This document shows, piece after piece, positions 1 to 7,138 of a DNA stretch of 21,648 bases (position 1 is its first letter; each line of letters starts with the position of its first letter). Where the stretch lies: contig DHJT01000043.1 of the NCBI GenBank assembly GCA_002404465.1, positions 475 to 22,122 on the forward strand, read 5' to 3'. The DNA comes from Sutterella sp. UBA4713 (GTDB lineage: Bacteria > Pseudomonadota > Gammaproteobacteria > Burkholderiales > Burkholderiaceae_F). A program made the position numbers and the translations under genes. A model generated the notes under the pieces. The model had not been told where the DNA came from and ran no database searches. It was given only the letters and a program-made list of their open reading frames with translations.

Positions 1-3
1 TGA

Positions 4-162
4 GACGGTACGGCACAGGTTTCGTACCGCGGTGCGCTTTGGAAGGCACGCACGGAAAACCGGGCAGACGACGCGCCCGGTGTTTTTACCATTGTCGGAG
101 TTGCCGGCTCCGTATTGATCGTCAAGCGACGTGACAGGACTGTTCGGGAGGAAAGTAAATGA
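4..162 (+). CDS. NfeD-like membrane protein, C-terminal end only (5' end outside window)
   Basis: This frame encodes 52 residues ending in TGA at 160-162. It has the pattern of the soluble OB-fold domain that closes NfeD proteins: a G-x-A-x-V strand, then YRGALWKAR, a Pro-Gly turn, and a final hydrophobic strand (VAGSVLIVKRR). NfeD proteins are membrane proteins usually encoded beside an SPFH/stomatin partner, and the next gene is exactly that. The stop codon overlaps the SPFH start as ATGA, so the two are translationally coupled. The codon at 1-3, in the same frame, reads TGA. Because it sits at the very edge of the window, I cannot tell whether this is a broken gene, an edge or assembly artefact, or a frame change just upstream. 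Confidence 0.7.
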   Translation, partial: DGTAQVSYRGALWKARTENRADDAPGVFTIVGVAGSVLIVKRRDRTVREESK

Positions 163-1103
163 GCGGGTTGATGGCGGTTTCTCTGATTCTTTTGATTGCT
201 GCATGCGTTTTTGCCTGGCAGAGCGTGGCGGTTGTTCCGCAACAAACGGCCTGGGTCGTCGAGCGCCTCGGTAAATTCCATGCCGTTTTAAATCCGGGCT
301 TAAATTTCATCATTCCCTTTATCGATCGCATAGCTTACAAGCATAGCCTTAAAGAGGTACCGCTTGATACCCCGAGTCAAGTGTGCATTACAAAAGACAA
401 TACCCAGCTTACCGTCGACGGCGTTTTGTATTTTCAGGTTACCGATCCGCAAAGAGCAAGCTACGGGACGAGTAACTACATCATTGCCATTACGCAACTG
501 GCGCAAACGACGCTTCGTAGTGTCGTGGGCCGAATGGAGCTGGATAAAACCTTCGAAGAGCGTGATGTGATTAACCGCGATGTCGTCTCGGCCATTGACG
601 AAGCGGCTCTTAACTGGGGCGTGAAGGTGTTGCGTTACGAAATCAAGGATTTAACGCCTCCGGCGGTGATTCTGCAGGCCATGCAGCGCCAGATTACCGC
701 CGAGCGTGAAAAGCGCGCGGTTGTCGCTGCCTCCGAGGGCCGCAAGATCGAACAGATTAACCTGGCGACGGGAGCTCGGGAAGCGGCCATTGCAAAATCC
801 GAAGGTGAAAAACAGGCGCAGATCAATCAAGCCGAAGGGCAAGCCGCGGCCACACTTGCCGTTGCCACGGCGACGGCCGAAGCCCTTCGGCGCGTGGCCG
901 ATGCCGTCAGTAGCCCGGGCGGCATGAGTGCGGTCAATTTCGATATTGCCCAAAAGTATGTCGACGCGTTTGCTAAGATCGCTAAGGAAGGCAACACCCT
1001 GGTGGTGCCGGCGAATTTAAGTGACCTTGCCACGTTAATTACCTCGGCGATGGGCATGGTCAAGGGTGCGCAGGCTAACGCGAAGAATCCTCCGAAACTG
1101 TAG
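159..1103 (+). CDS. qmcA: SPFH/stomatin-like membrane protein (QmcA/paraslipin type)
   Basis: A 314-residue protein with an N-terminal membrane segment (about residues 3-24). It is followed by the SPFH core, which opens with VVPQQTAWVVERLGKF and NPGLNFIIPFID, a hallmark of QmcA/SLP-2 proteins. Residues about 180-245 are an Ala/Glu/Lys/Arg-rich helix with AEREKRA and SEGEKQAQINQAEGQA, typical of the oligomerising coiled coil. Length is close to E. coli QmcA. These proteins form large ring-like assemblies at the inner membrane, are linked to membrane microdomains, and often interact with FtsH-type proteases; that role is family knowledge. The start is set by a strong GGAGGAAA ribosome-binding site at about 147-154 and by the ATGA overlap with the NfeD-like gene. 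The next gene starts 11 bases after the stop, so they are probably co-transcribed. Confidence 0.9.
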   Translation: MSGLMAVSLILLIAACVFAWQSVAVVPQQTAWVVERLGKFHAVLNPGLNFIIPFIDRIAYKHSLKEVPLDTPSQVCITKDNTQLTVDGVLYFQVTDPQRASYGTSNYIIAITQLAQTTLRSVVGRMELDKTFEERDVINRDVVSAIDEAALNWGVKVLRYEIKDLTPPAVILQAMQRQITAEREKRAVVAASEGRKIEQINLATGAREAAIAKSEGEKQAQINQAEGQAAATLAVATATAEALRRVADAVSSPGGMSAVNFDIAQKYVDAFAKIAKEGNTLVVPANLSDLATLITSAMGMVKGAQANAKNPPKL

Positions 1104-1114
1104 GTACCGACACC

Positions 1115-1624
1115 ATGGCAAAACATTCGAAAAAAAACGGGTCAAAATCGTCAGTTCGTTTTGATCTGGCCGACATTCATGTCGTCTATACGATTTTCTT
1201 TCAAGCGCTCGAAACGCAAATCGATGTCGAGGAACAAGTCATGTCGCGCGTTGTCACTCCTGAAGAGGCGGCAAAGCAGGTTTTCGTTCTTATGGATCAT
1301 CTGGCGGGCATTTTCCTCGGGGACGACGCGGACTTCGTTCCCGTTCCGGATTGGACGGGTGAACCCCTCGGACGCAGTTTGCGGTGTCAATTAGCCCTCG
1401 GACTCATTGCGCTTTCCGATAACGATCGTGAGCTTTTTACAGACGATTTGTCCGTTGTTTTTTATGCCATCGGACTTTATATGAACGAAGCGCGCGATCT
1501 GATTCAAAATCTTGCAAGACATGATTTGCAGATGACCGAGGAGGACGCGCGCGATTGCCACGAACTGTGTCTGAAATGGGCTCGGCGCTTTGTGCCGCCG
1601 AGTCGGCGTGACGCTGTTCGATAA
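1115..1624 (+). CDS. Protein of unknown function, first of a tandem paralogous pair
   Basis: I do not recognise this 169-residue protein. It has no signal peptide or clear membrane segment. The first 15 residues are Lys/Ser-rich and the rest looks mostly helical and acidic. A core motif DLADIHVVYTIFFQALE (about 17-33) is followed by TPEEA (about 48-52), and a later block FTDDLSVVFYAIGLYMNEA lies at about 107-125. The same landmarks recur in the same order in the next gene (DLTSIEVVSDLFFQA, SPEEF, PTDDAETIFALALMY), so the two look like diverged duplicates. It sits in a packed run after the SPFH gene with codon use like its neighbours, which supports a real gene. The start has only a weak ribosome-binding site; translation is probably helped by coupling to the upstream stop at 1101-1103. 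Confidence 0.8.
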   Translation: MAKHSKKNGSKSSVRFDLADIHVVYTIFFQALETQIDVEEQVMSRVVTPEEAAKQVFVLMDHLAGIFLGDDADFVPVPDWTGEPLGRSLRCQLALGLIALSDNDRELFTDDLSVVFYAIGLYMNEARDLIQNLARHDLQMTEEDARDCHELCLKWARRFVPPSRRDAVR

Positions 1625-1641
1625 AGGAAAGGGTGCGTCCC

Positions 1642-2166
1642 ATGCCGTGTTCGTGCTCCAATTCGCGTTGCGGCTGTGACTTTTCCTCGCGCATCAAGCG
1701 AAAGCCCGATCTAACCTCGATTGAGGTCGTTTCCGATCTTTTCTTTCAAGCCTCGAGAAAAACGGCTGCCCGTTTGAATGCTTTGCACGAGGGGCTTTTA
1801 AGCCCCGAGGAATTTCGCGGTGCCCAAGAGCGCCTTGCCGATTGGATCGGTACGACGTTTTCAGGGGCAAACACCCATTACGGATCGTCGGAAGGCTGGA
1901 ACCCGAAGGGTTTGGCCGCGTATGCGCGACGTGTTTGCGCCGAACAAATCCGTCAGGCGGTCGGTTTTTTGCCGACCGATGATGCAGAAACGATTTTTGC
2001 TCTTGCCCTCATGTATCGACGTGATTTGGAAACGTCGCTTGAGACGTACGTTCGGTGCGGTACATCGCCTTTGTCGTTTGCGCTTTCGGACTTGTCGGTG
2101 CAACTTATCAATCGCTGGTCCCGCCTTATGACCGGGGCGCCTGTCGAATTTGTTGTGCCTCGTTAA
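1642..2166 (+). CDS. Protein of unknown function with N-terminal cysteine cluster, second of a tandem paralogous pair
   Basis: A 174-residue soluble protein that I do not recognise. It starts with a short Cys-rich stretch, C-x-C-x4-C-x-C within the first 11 residues (MPCSCSNSRCGC), which could bind a metal or be redox-active; this is inference. The body matches the preceding protein in landmark order: DLTSIEVVSDLFFQA (about 23-37), SPEEF (about 54-58), and PTDDAETIFALALMYRRDLE (about 109-128). I chose ATG 1642 over an in-frame GTG at 1633 because the purine-rich AAAGGAAAGGG at 1623-1633 is correctly spaced for 1642 but overlaps the GTG. The first protein lacks the cysteine cluster. The stop is followed after about 35 bases by the alcohol dehydrogenase. 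Confidence 0.78.
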   Translation: MPCSCSNSRCGCDFSSRIKRKPDLTSIEVVSDLFFQASRKTAARLNALHEGLLSPEEFRGAQERLADWIGTTFSGANTHYGSSEGWNPKGLAAYARRVCAEQIRQAVGFLPTDDAETIFALALMYRRDLETSLETYVRCGTSPLSFALSDLSVQLINRWSRLMTGAPVEFVVPR

Positions 2167-2201
2167 AATAACGGTTGACTTTTTTCAAAAGGGAGTGTCT
2201 T

Positions 2202-3365
2202 ATGGAATTTTTTACGTATCGAAATCCGACGGAACTCATGTTCGGTCGCGGCGCACAAATGAAGGCCCCGAAAGCCTTTGTCGACGGATACGGAGCAAAA
2301 AAAGCACTCCTTTTGTACGGACGGGGATCTGCCGTGCGTTCGGGCTTAATCGATGTCGTGAAAGCCGCCTCAAAGGAAGCCGGATTGCAGATCGTGGAAA
2401 AAGGCGGCGTTCAGTCCAATCCGACGATTGAATTCGTGCGAGAGGCGTTGACACTGGCCCGCGCCGAGAAAATCGACAGCATCCTTGCCGTCGGCGGCGG
2501 CAGTGTGATCGATACGGGCAAGACCGTCGCTGCGGCCTATGCCTATGACGGCGATCCTTGGGATTTCTTTACCGGAAAAGCAACGGTCAAAGACGTTTTA
2601 CCGCTTGCCGCAATTCTGACCATCCCGGCAGCCGGTTCCGAGCAAAGTAAACGTGCCGTCATCACGCAAGGCGAAATCAAACGCGGGATGGGTAACGACT
2701 TCTTGCGTCCGAAGCTTGCGGCAATTAACCCGGAACTTTTCTTCACACTGCCGCCTGCACAGGTCTCTGCCGGTATTTTCGACATGATGAGCCACATCAT
2801 GGAACGGTACTTTACCAAGACCCCCGATGTCGAATTTACAAGCACCGAAGCCGAAGGGGCCCTGCGCGTGATTATGGAAAATGCCTTAAAGATTAAAGAA
2901 AACCCCCGGTCGTATGCCGCGTGGGCCGAAGTGGCCCTGGCAGGCACCTTTGCGCATTGCGGGTTTTTCGGACTCGGGCATGAAGAAGATTGGGCTTGCC
3001 ACGGCATGGAACACGCTTTGTCCGGTTGGGTCAATACGATTACGCACGGAGCGGGGCTCGCGATTCTGACACCGGCCTGGATGCGTTACGTCTGGAGTGA
3101 GGATCCGGCGCGATTCGTGCGCTTTGCAACGCGTGTGATGGGAGTGACGCCGATGGCCACCGATGAGGCGACGATCAAGTTAGGCATTGCCAAGCTTTTT
3201 GCCTTTATCCAGCAAATGGGACTGCCGACGGCCATTCACGAAGTGACGAGCGAAAAGCCCGATTTTGACCATCTGGCGGATTTGTCGTTCGGCAAAGGGC
3301 ATCTCGGGGGCTTTAAGAAATTAACGCACGACGATGCCGTCAATATTTTCAAAAGCGTGCTTTAA
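2202..3365 (+). CDS. yqhD: Iron/zinc-dependent alcohol (aldehyde) dehydrogenase, YqhD/butanol dehydrogenase type
   Basis: 387 residues, the usual length for YqhD-type group III alcohol dehydrogenases, which reduce short aldehydes with NADPH in the cytoplasm. The nucleotide-binding motif GGGSVIDTGK is at 98-107. Metal-binding residues are visible as D194 and H198 (FDMMSH), H267 (ACHGMEH) and H282 (TITHG), with an AAGSE motif at 143-147. Family knowledge suggests a role in detoxifying reactive aldehydes or in fermentative aldehyde reduction; the substrate cannot be read from sequence. ATG 2202 was chosen over an in-frame TTG at 2175 because GGGAG (2191-2195) is ideally spaced and the protein then begins MEFFTYRNPTELMFG, as in the family. 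No dedicated promoter is evident, so it probably belongs to the upstream run. Confidence 0.9.
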   Translation: MEFFTYRNPTELMFGRGAQMKAPKAFVDGYGAKKALLLYGRGSAVRSGLIDVVKAASKEAGLQIVEKGGVQSNPTIEFVREALTLARAEKIDSILAVGGGSVIDTGKTVAAAYAYDGDPWDFFTGKATVKDVLPLAAILTIPAAGSEQSKRAVITQGEIKRGMGNDFLRPKLAAINPELFFTLPPAQVSAGIFDMMSHIMERYFTKTPDVEFTSTEAEGALRVIMENALKIKENPRSYAAWAEVALAGTFAHCGFFGLGHEEDWACHGMEHALSGWVNTITHGAGLAILTPAWMRYVWSEDPARFVRFATRVMGVTPMATDEATIKLGIAKLFAFIQQMGLPTAIHEVTSEKPDFDHLADLSFGKGHLGGFKKLTHDDAVNIFKSVL

Positions 3366-3374
3366 TGATCCGGC

Positions 3375-4316
3375 ATGACGCGCCAACCCGAACTTCTGAC
3401 ACGACAAGACCTCGAAACGTTCGGTGCGGCGCGGATAAAGCGCGGCATACCGCTTGAGCGCTTGTCTGACTACAGCGACGAATATGCCGCGTTTTTACGT
3501 GTGGCGCTTTTTTTCGCAACGCAAGGCACATCTTCCGATCCCATGACGCACGAGGGGTGTCTTGCGGCGCTCGCGGCATTTTTACGCGATGAGGGTGCAT
3601 GGGTTAAAACAACGCCTCGGGACGTTCTGGCAGCCGCTGCAGCGACCGGGTTACTTGCCCTGCACGATTCAATCATTGAACTTCGGTACGTTGTGCCGGC
3701 GTCTTTAACGCATGCACGGGTCAAGCTGTTTCTTAAGACACTTGAAGAGGAAAGGCTTTTTAAAACGAAAGCGATTCGTCGTGCACTTGATGAAAAAAAT
3801 CGGCGCATCCATTCGGCAACGAACTTTGCCGTCGACACCGAGTTCGATCAAGCGATGATGCGCGAGGCATTAAGCGAGGCAAAAAAAGCGTTTGACGCAG
3901 GGGAAGTACCCGTCGGCGCGGTTCTTGTTTGCGGAAAAACCGTTATTGCACGAGATCGTAATCGGGTTACGGCTAACCGTGATGCAACCGAACATGCGGA
4001 AATGCGCGTTCTTAAAGCCGCTTTAAAACATTTCGGAACGGAGCGATTGCCGCCGGGTACCACGCTTTACGTGACACTCGAACCCTGTCCGATGTGCGCC
4101 GGAGCTCTGTTGCTCTCTCGTGTCGGTCGCGTTGTTTGGGCGGCTTCGGACAACAATGCCGGGGCCCTCGGATCGGCTCTTATGCTCCAAGACCGTGTTG
4201 CGATGAATTGGAAGGTGCGTGTCACGGCAGGCCTATTAAAACAGGAGGCCGAGTGCCTTTTAAAGACGTTTTTTGCGCGCTGCCGAACACAAAACTCGTC
4301 GGGAGAGACCGTATGA
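3375..4316 (+). CDS. tadA: tRNA-specific adenosine deaminase (TadA) with an extra N-terminal domain
   Basis: The C-terminal half (about residues 155-305) is a complete TadA. It has the start-like sequence MMREALSEAKKAFDAGEVPVG (161-181), the zinc ligand and proton shuttle in HAE (H207, E209), and zinc cysteines in PCPMC (C238, C241). TadA converts adenosine 34 of tRNA-Arg(ACG) to inosine in the cytoplasm. The protein is 313 residues, against about 167 in E. coli, because of an unrecognised N-terminal region (1-153). That region is Ala/Leu-rich and probably helical, with a charged segment (EEERLFKTKAIRRALDEKNRR) before the deaminase. The region is an uninterrupted frame with neighbour-like codon use, so it is probably translated, although ATG 3375 has no good ribosome-binding site. 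It starts 9 bases after the upstream stop. The stop overlaps the next start as ATGA. Confidence 0.9.
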   Translation: MTRQPELLTRQDLETFGAARIKRGIPLERLSDYSDEYAAFLRVALFFATQGTSSDPMTHEGCLAALAAFLRDEGAWVKTTPRDVLAAAAATGLLALHDSIIELRYVVPASLTHARVKLFLKTLEEERLFKTKAIRRALDEKNRRIHSATNFAVDTEFDQAMMREALSEAKKAFDAGEVPVGAVLVCGKTVIARDRNRVTANRDATEHAEMRVLKAALKHFGTERLPPGTTLYVTLEPCPMCAGALLLSRVGRVVWAASDNNAGALGSALMLQDRVAMNWKVRVTAGLLKQEAECLLKTFFARCRTQNSSGETV

Positions 4317-5281
4317 AAGAAAATCCCGTTTTAACGCTTGTGGCTCCCTCGCGCGCCTTGGTTGTCCCCGAGACATCGGCTGCCGTTGATACGGCACGCT
4401 TAGGTCGTATTCGAAACGCATTAACCGGACTCGGATGGTCCGTTCGAGAGGCGGACAATACCCGTAAGATCTTTGAACGCTTCGCCGGAAGCGATGCCGA
4501 GCGCACCGAGGCTCTGGAAAAAGCGCTTACGGATACGACGGCAGATTTGGCCTTAGCGCTACGCGGGGGATACGGGGCCGGTCGGATCCTGCCGCGTCTG
4601 AACTGGGAGCGGCTTACCGGGAAAACGGTTCCTCTGGCAGGCTTTTCCGATGTAACGGCACTTTTTCTGGCTTTTTTAGCCAAGGTAGGAAAGGGCGCTT
4701 GGCTTTGTCCGTGTGCATCTTCATTTGATACGGAAAATTGCGAGCGCGATGCCGCTTTCTCCTTGGCCTTTCGGTCAAGGGAATTTTCGCTTCGCACCGA
4801 GGGGCTTGCCGACCGCGGTGCGGGCAATCCGGCGTCATTTTTTGCCGAGGGACTGCTCTGGGGCGGCAACCTTTCGGTTTGTGTGAGCCTTTTGGGCACA
4901 CCGTATTTTCCTGCCATCAAAGACGGTATTTTATTTTTGGAAGATATCGCGGAGCCGGCCTATCGCATCGAGCGCGCCCTTTTACAGCTCTTGTATGCCG
5001 GCATCCTTGAGAAACAAAAGGCCCTTGTTCTCGGGGACTTTACGGGAGCCGATGCCGGAGCCGGACACGGGGACGGCCGTTTCGGATTTTCCGAGGCGGT
5101 CGATTTTTTGCGACAGACTCTGAAAATTCCGGTTTTAACGGGCTTTCCGATCGGGCACATTCCTGCGTGTGTGACAATCCCGACGGGGGTTCACGGCTCC
5201 GTATCCCTTGAAAACGGCGTTTGGACGGTTCGGTCCGATGTCACATCGATTTTGCCCGAACACGCTCCCGGGAGGAACTAA
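4313..5281 (+). CDS. ldcA: Muramoyltetrapeptide LD-carboxypeptidase (peptidase family S66)
   Basis: 322 residues. LdcA cleaves the terminal D-alanine from the cytoplasmic muramoyl tetrapeptide during peptidoglycan recycling. The S66 catalytic triad is visible: Ser112 in GFSD (110-113), Glu210 in FLEDIAEPAYR (208-218), and His282 in GFPIGHI. The substrate-site motifs LRGGYGAGRILP (83-94) and LLWGGNLS (181-188) are also present. The frame is open upstream to 4094, but that part overlaps tadA. ATG 4313 is chosen because it forms an ATGA overlap with the tadA stop, has GGGAGAG at about 4301-4307, and gives the family N-terminus (LVAPSRA). The tadA-ldcA order suggests one transcript. The histidine kinase starts immediately after the stop. 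Confidence 0.9.
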   Translation: MKENPVLTLVAPSRALVVPETSAAVDTARLGRIRNALTGLGWSVREADNTRKIFERFAGSDAERTEALEKALTDTTADLALALRGGYGAGRILPRLNWERLTGKTVPLAGFSDVTALFLAFLAKVGKGAWLCPCASSFDTENCERDAAFSLAFRSREFSLRTEGLADRGAGNPASFFAEGLLWGGNLSVCVSLLGTPYFPAIKDGILFLEDIAEPAYRIERALLQLLYAGILEKQKALVLGDFTGADAGAGHGDGRFGFSEAVDFLRQTLKIPVLTGFPIGHIPACVTIPTGVHGSVSLENGVWTVRSDVTSILPEHAPGRN

Positions 5282-7138
5282 ATGCGACTTTCCCCTTCGA
5301 TTAAACGGCTGTTCGGGTGGAGTCCCGTGCGGTACGCTTCGCGCGTTCTTGTTGCTCAAATCGGCCAATCCCTGCGACTTCAACCGGTTAGCCTTGTCAG
5401 TCAAGCGCTCGGTATTTTTGTCGTGCTCTTTTATTTTCACGGGACACTGGATTCGACGTTGCTATTTACCTGGGCCGCCGCCGCACTTTTGGCTCTTTGG
5501 GGCGCCGTGCATTTTCGGCGACGTTTTCGCGGCGATTGCAATCGCGAAAAACACGTGCGACGGTGGCTGCGTGCCTGGATGCTCGTGTCGGTTGCCTGCG
5601 GCCTTGTCTGGGGCGTGGCCGGATCGGCTTTTCTCGCGCCTACCAATCCGATTGATGAAGTCGTGATCGTGACGGTCATCGTGGCCATTGTCTTTGTTTC
5701 TTGGCCCGTGTTTTCCTGCTGGCTTCCGAGTCTGACTTTTTTTACGCTCTTGGCCTTAACGCCCATGTTCTTCGGCATCGCCGCCGCATACGGCATCGGG
5801 CAAGTCTTCACGTGCCTGACGCTGATCGTCATCATTTCGTTTGTCTTGTATTCTGGGCGGCGCTTAAACGAAATCGTCGTTTTGTCGGTCATTCGCAACG
5901 TGCAAAACGAGCGCCTTGTCACGCGCCTGAAAGCGGAAAAAGCCTTGGCCGACAGTGCCCGGCGTGCAACGATTGAGGCAAGCCAAATGCGCACACAGTT
6001 TTTTGCCGGCGCCAATCACGACTTACGCCAGCCCTTGCAGGCACTCGGCATTTATTTGCAACTTCTCAAAGGACATCTGACAGGTCAGGATAAAGAGGCG
6101 CTCAATCAAATCGAAACGTGTGCCACGGCCATTTCCACGCTTGTCGGTCAGGTTCTCGAAGTCAGTCGTATCGAATCGGGGCAAATTGCCGTGAACGTCG
6201 AACGCATCAATTTGCCGGATTTGTTTGATGATTTAGCAGCGGAATTTTCCGTGCTTTGTGCCGATAAGCAGCTAACGTTTGCGGCCAAGGCCTTGCCCGT
6301 TGCCATCGATTGCGATCGCACGCTTTTAGAGCGCATTCTCAGAAACCTGTTAACCAATGCCGTGCGGTATACGCGAAGTTCCGTCGAATTGGCGGCACGC
6401 AGACTCGATCAGGGACGCGTGCAAATTGCCGTTATCGATGACGGACCGGGTATCGAGCCGCAGGAAAGAGAGCGGATTTTCGAGGCTTTCTTTCGCGGCA
6501 AAAACGGCAAAGCAAAGGCCCAAGGCTACGGACTCGGACTTTCGATTGTCAAGGGATTAGCCTCGCGTTTGTCGATTCCGCTACGCGTCGAAAGTACGGT
6601 CGGAAAGGGCTCGGCATTTATCCTGGCGTTTCTGGCCGAACCGGTGACACAGGCAGGGACCCTTGTGTCGCATAAGACAGCTACCGAGCCCTTGCGCGCC
6701 GTTACGGGGACGGTGGCGCTCCTTGAGGATAATGAGATTGTCCGCACGGCACTTGAGGCGGTTTTAAAAAGTCTCGGGGCAACGGTGATTGCCTCGACCG
6801 AGCCCGATTCGGTTTTTATCGAGCGCGTCATCCGTGAGGCCCAAGCGGGAACCCTGACCGCTCTTATCAGCGACTTTAATCTCGGCGACGGTTTCCCGAG
6901 CGGTCTTGAAACGATCTTTCTTGTGGCAACAACCGTCAGGAAAGCCGTTCCGAGTATTCTTTTGACGGCCGTTTCCGAGGAGGTCATTCGAGCTGCGTAC
7001 GATAAACTTGACAAAAGCGCGTGTCCGACGGCCTTTCCTATGCCGCTTTTGCTCCAAAAACCCGTGACGGCCAAGGTTCTGGCCGCGGCGCTTCAAAGTA
7101 CGGTTCAAGCAGGGGCCGATCAGAGCAAGATTTCGTAG
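5282..7138 (+). CDS. Membrane-bound hybrid sensor histidine kinase with C-terminal receiver domain
   Basis: 618 residues. The N-terminal part (about 41-192) holds some six hydrophobic helices with short loops and no obvious periplasmic or PAS domain, so the signal may be sensed within the membrane. A short coiled linker (about 205-235) leads to the dimerisation/phosphoacceptor box ANHDLRQPLQAL, with phosphorylated His246. The catalytic domain shows the N box (RNLLTNAVRYT, 354-364), G1 (DDGPG, 386-390), F box (FEAFF) and G2 (GYGLGL, 415-420). The C-terminal receiver (about 477-605) has acidic E482/D483, acceptor Asp531 in SDFNLGDG, and Lys593, so it looks functional. ATG follows the ldcA stop directly, with GGGAGGAA in front. 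Its 3' end overlaps by 19 bases the convergent response regulator gene, the likely partner. The signal is unknown. Confidence 0.9.
   Translation: MRLSPSIKRLFGWSPVRYASRVLVAQIGQSLRLQPVSLVSQALGIFVVLFYFHGTLDSTLLFTWAAAALLALWGAVHFRRRFRGDCNREKHVRRWLRAWMLVSVACGLVWGVAGSAFLAPTNPIDEVVIVTVIVAIVFVSWPVFSCWLPSLTFFTLLALTPMFFGIAAAYGIGQVFTCLTLIVIISFVLYSGRRLNEIVVLSVIRNVQNERLVTRLKAEKALADSARRATIEASQMRTQFFAGANHDLRQPLQALGIYLQLLKGHLTGQDKEALNQIETCATAISTLVGQVLEVSRIESGQIAVNVERINLPDLFDDLAAEFSVLCADKQLTFAAKALPVAIDCDRTLLERILRNLLTNAVRYTRSSVELAARRLDQGRVQIAVIDDGPGIEPQERERIFEAFFRGKNGKAKAQGYGLGLSIVKGLASRLSIPLRVESTVGKGSAFILAFLAEPVTQAGTLVSHKTATEPLRAVTGTVALLEDNEIVRTALEAVLKSLGATVIASTEPDSVFIERVIREAQAGTLTALISDFNLGDGFPSGLETIFLVATTVRKAVPSILLTAVSEEVIRAAYDKLDKSACPTAFPMPLLLQKPVTAKVLAAALQSTVQAGADQSKIS

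Noticed and set aside
2161..2190. CGTTA/TAACG stem followed by a T-run before the alcohol dehydrogenase gene, as a terminator
   Set aside because: The stem is 5 bp and AT-rich, and the T-run does not follow directly; it is too weak to call.
4094..4312. Upstream extension of the ldcA frame
   Set aside because: It overlaps the catalytic part of tadA, and the ATGA junction at 4313 with a ribosome-binding site gives the family N-terminus.
4222..4920. 232-codon minus-strand open frame opposite ldcA
   Set aside because: The Ser/Lys/Arg/Pro-rich product has no family features, and the plus strand encodes a complete S66 peptidase with its catalytic triad.
5437..7074. Long minus-strand open frames (about 180-190 codons) opposite the histidine kinase
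   Set aside because: The kinase has every conserved box on the plus strand; the opposite frames show no domain and no start signals.
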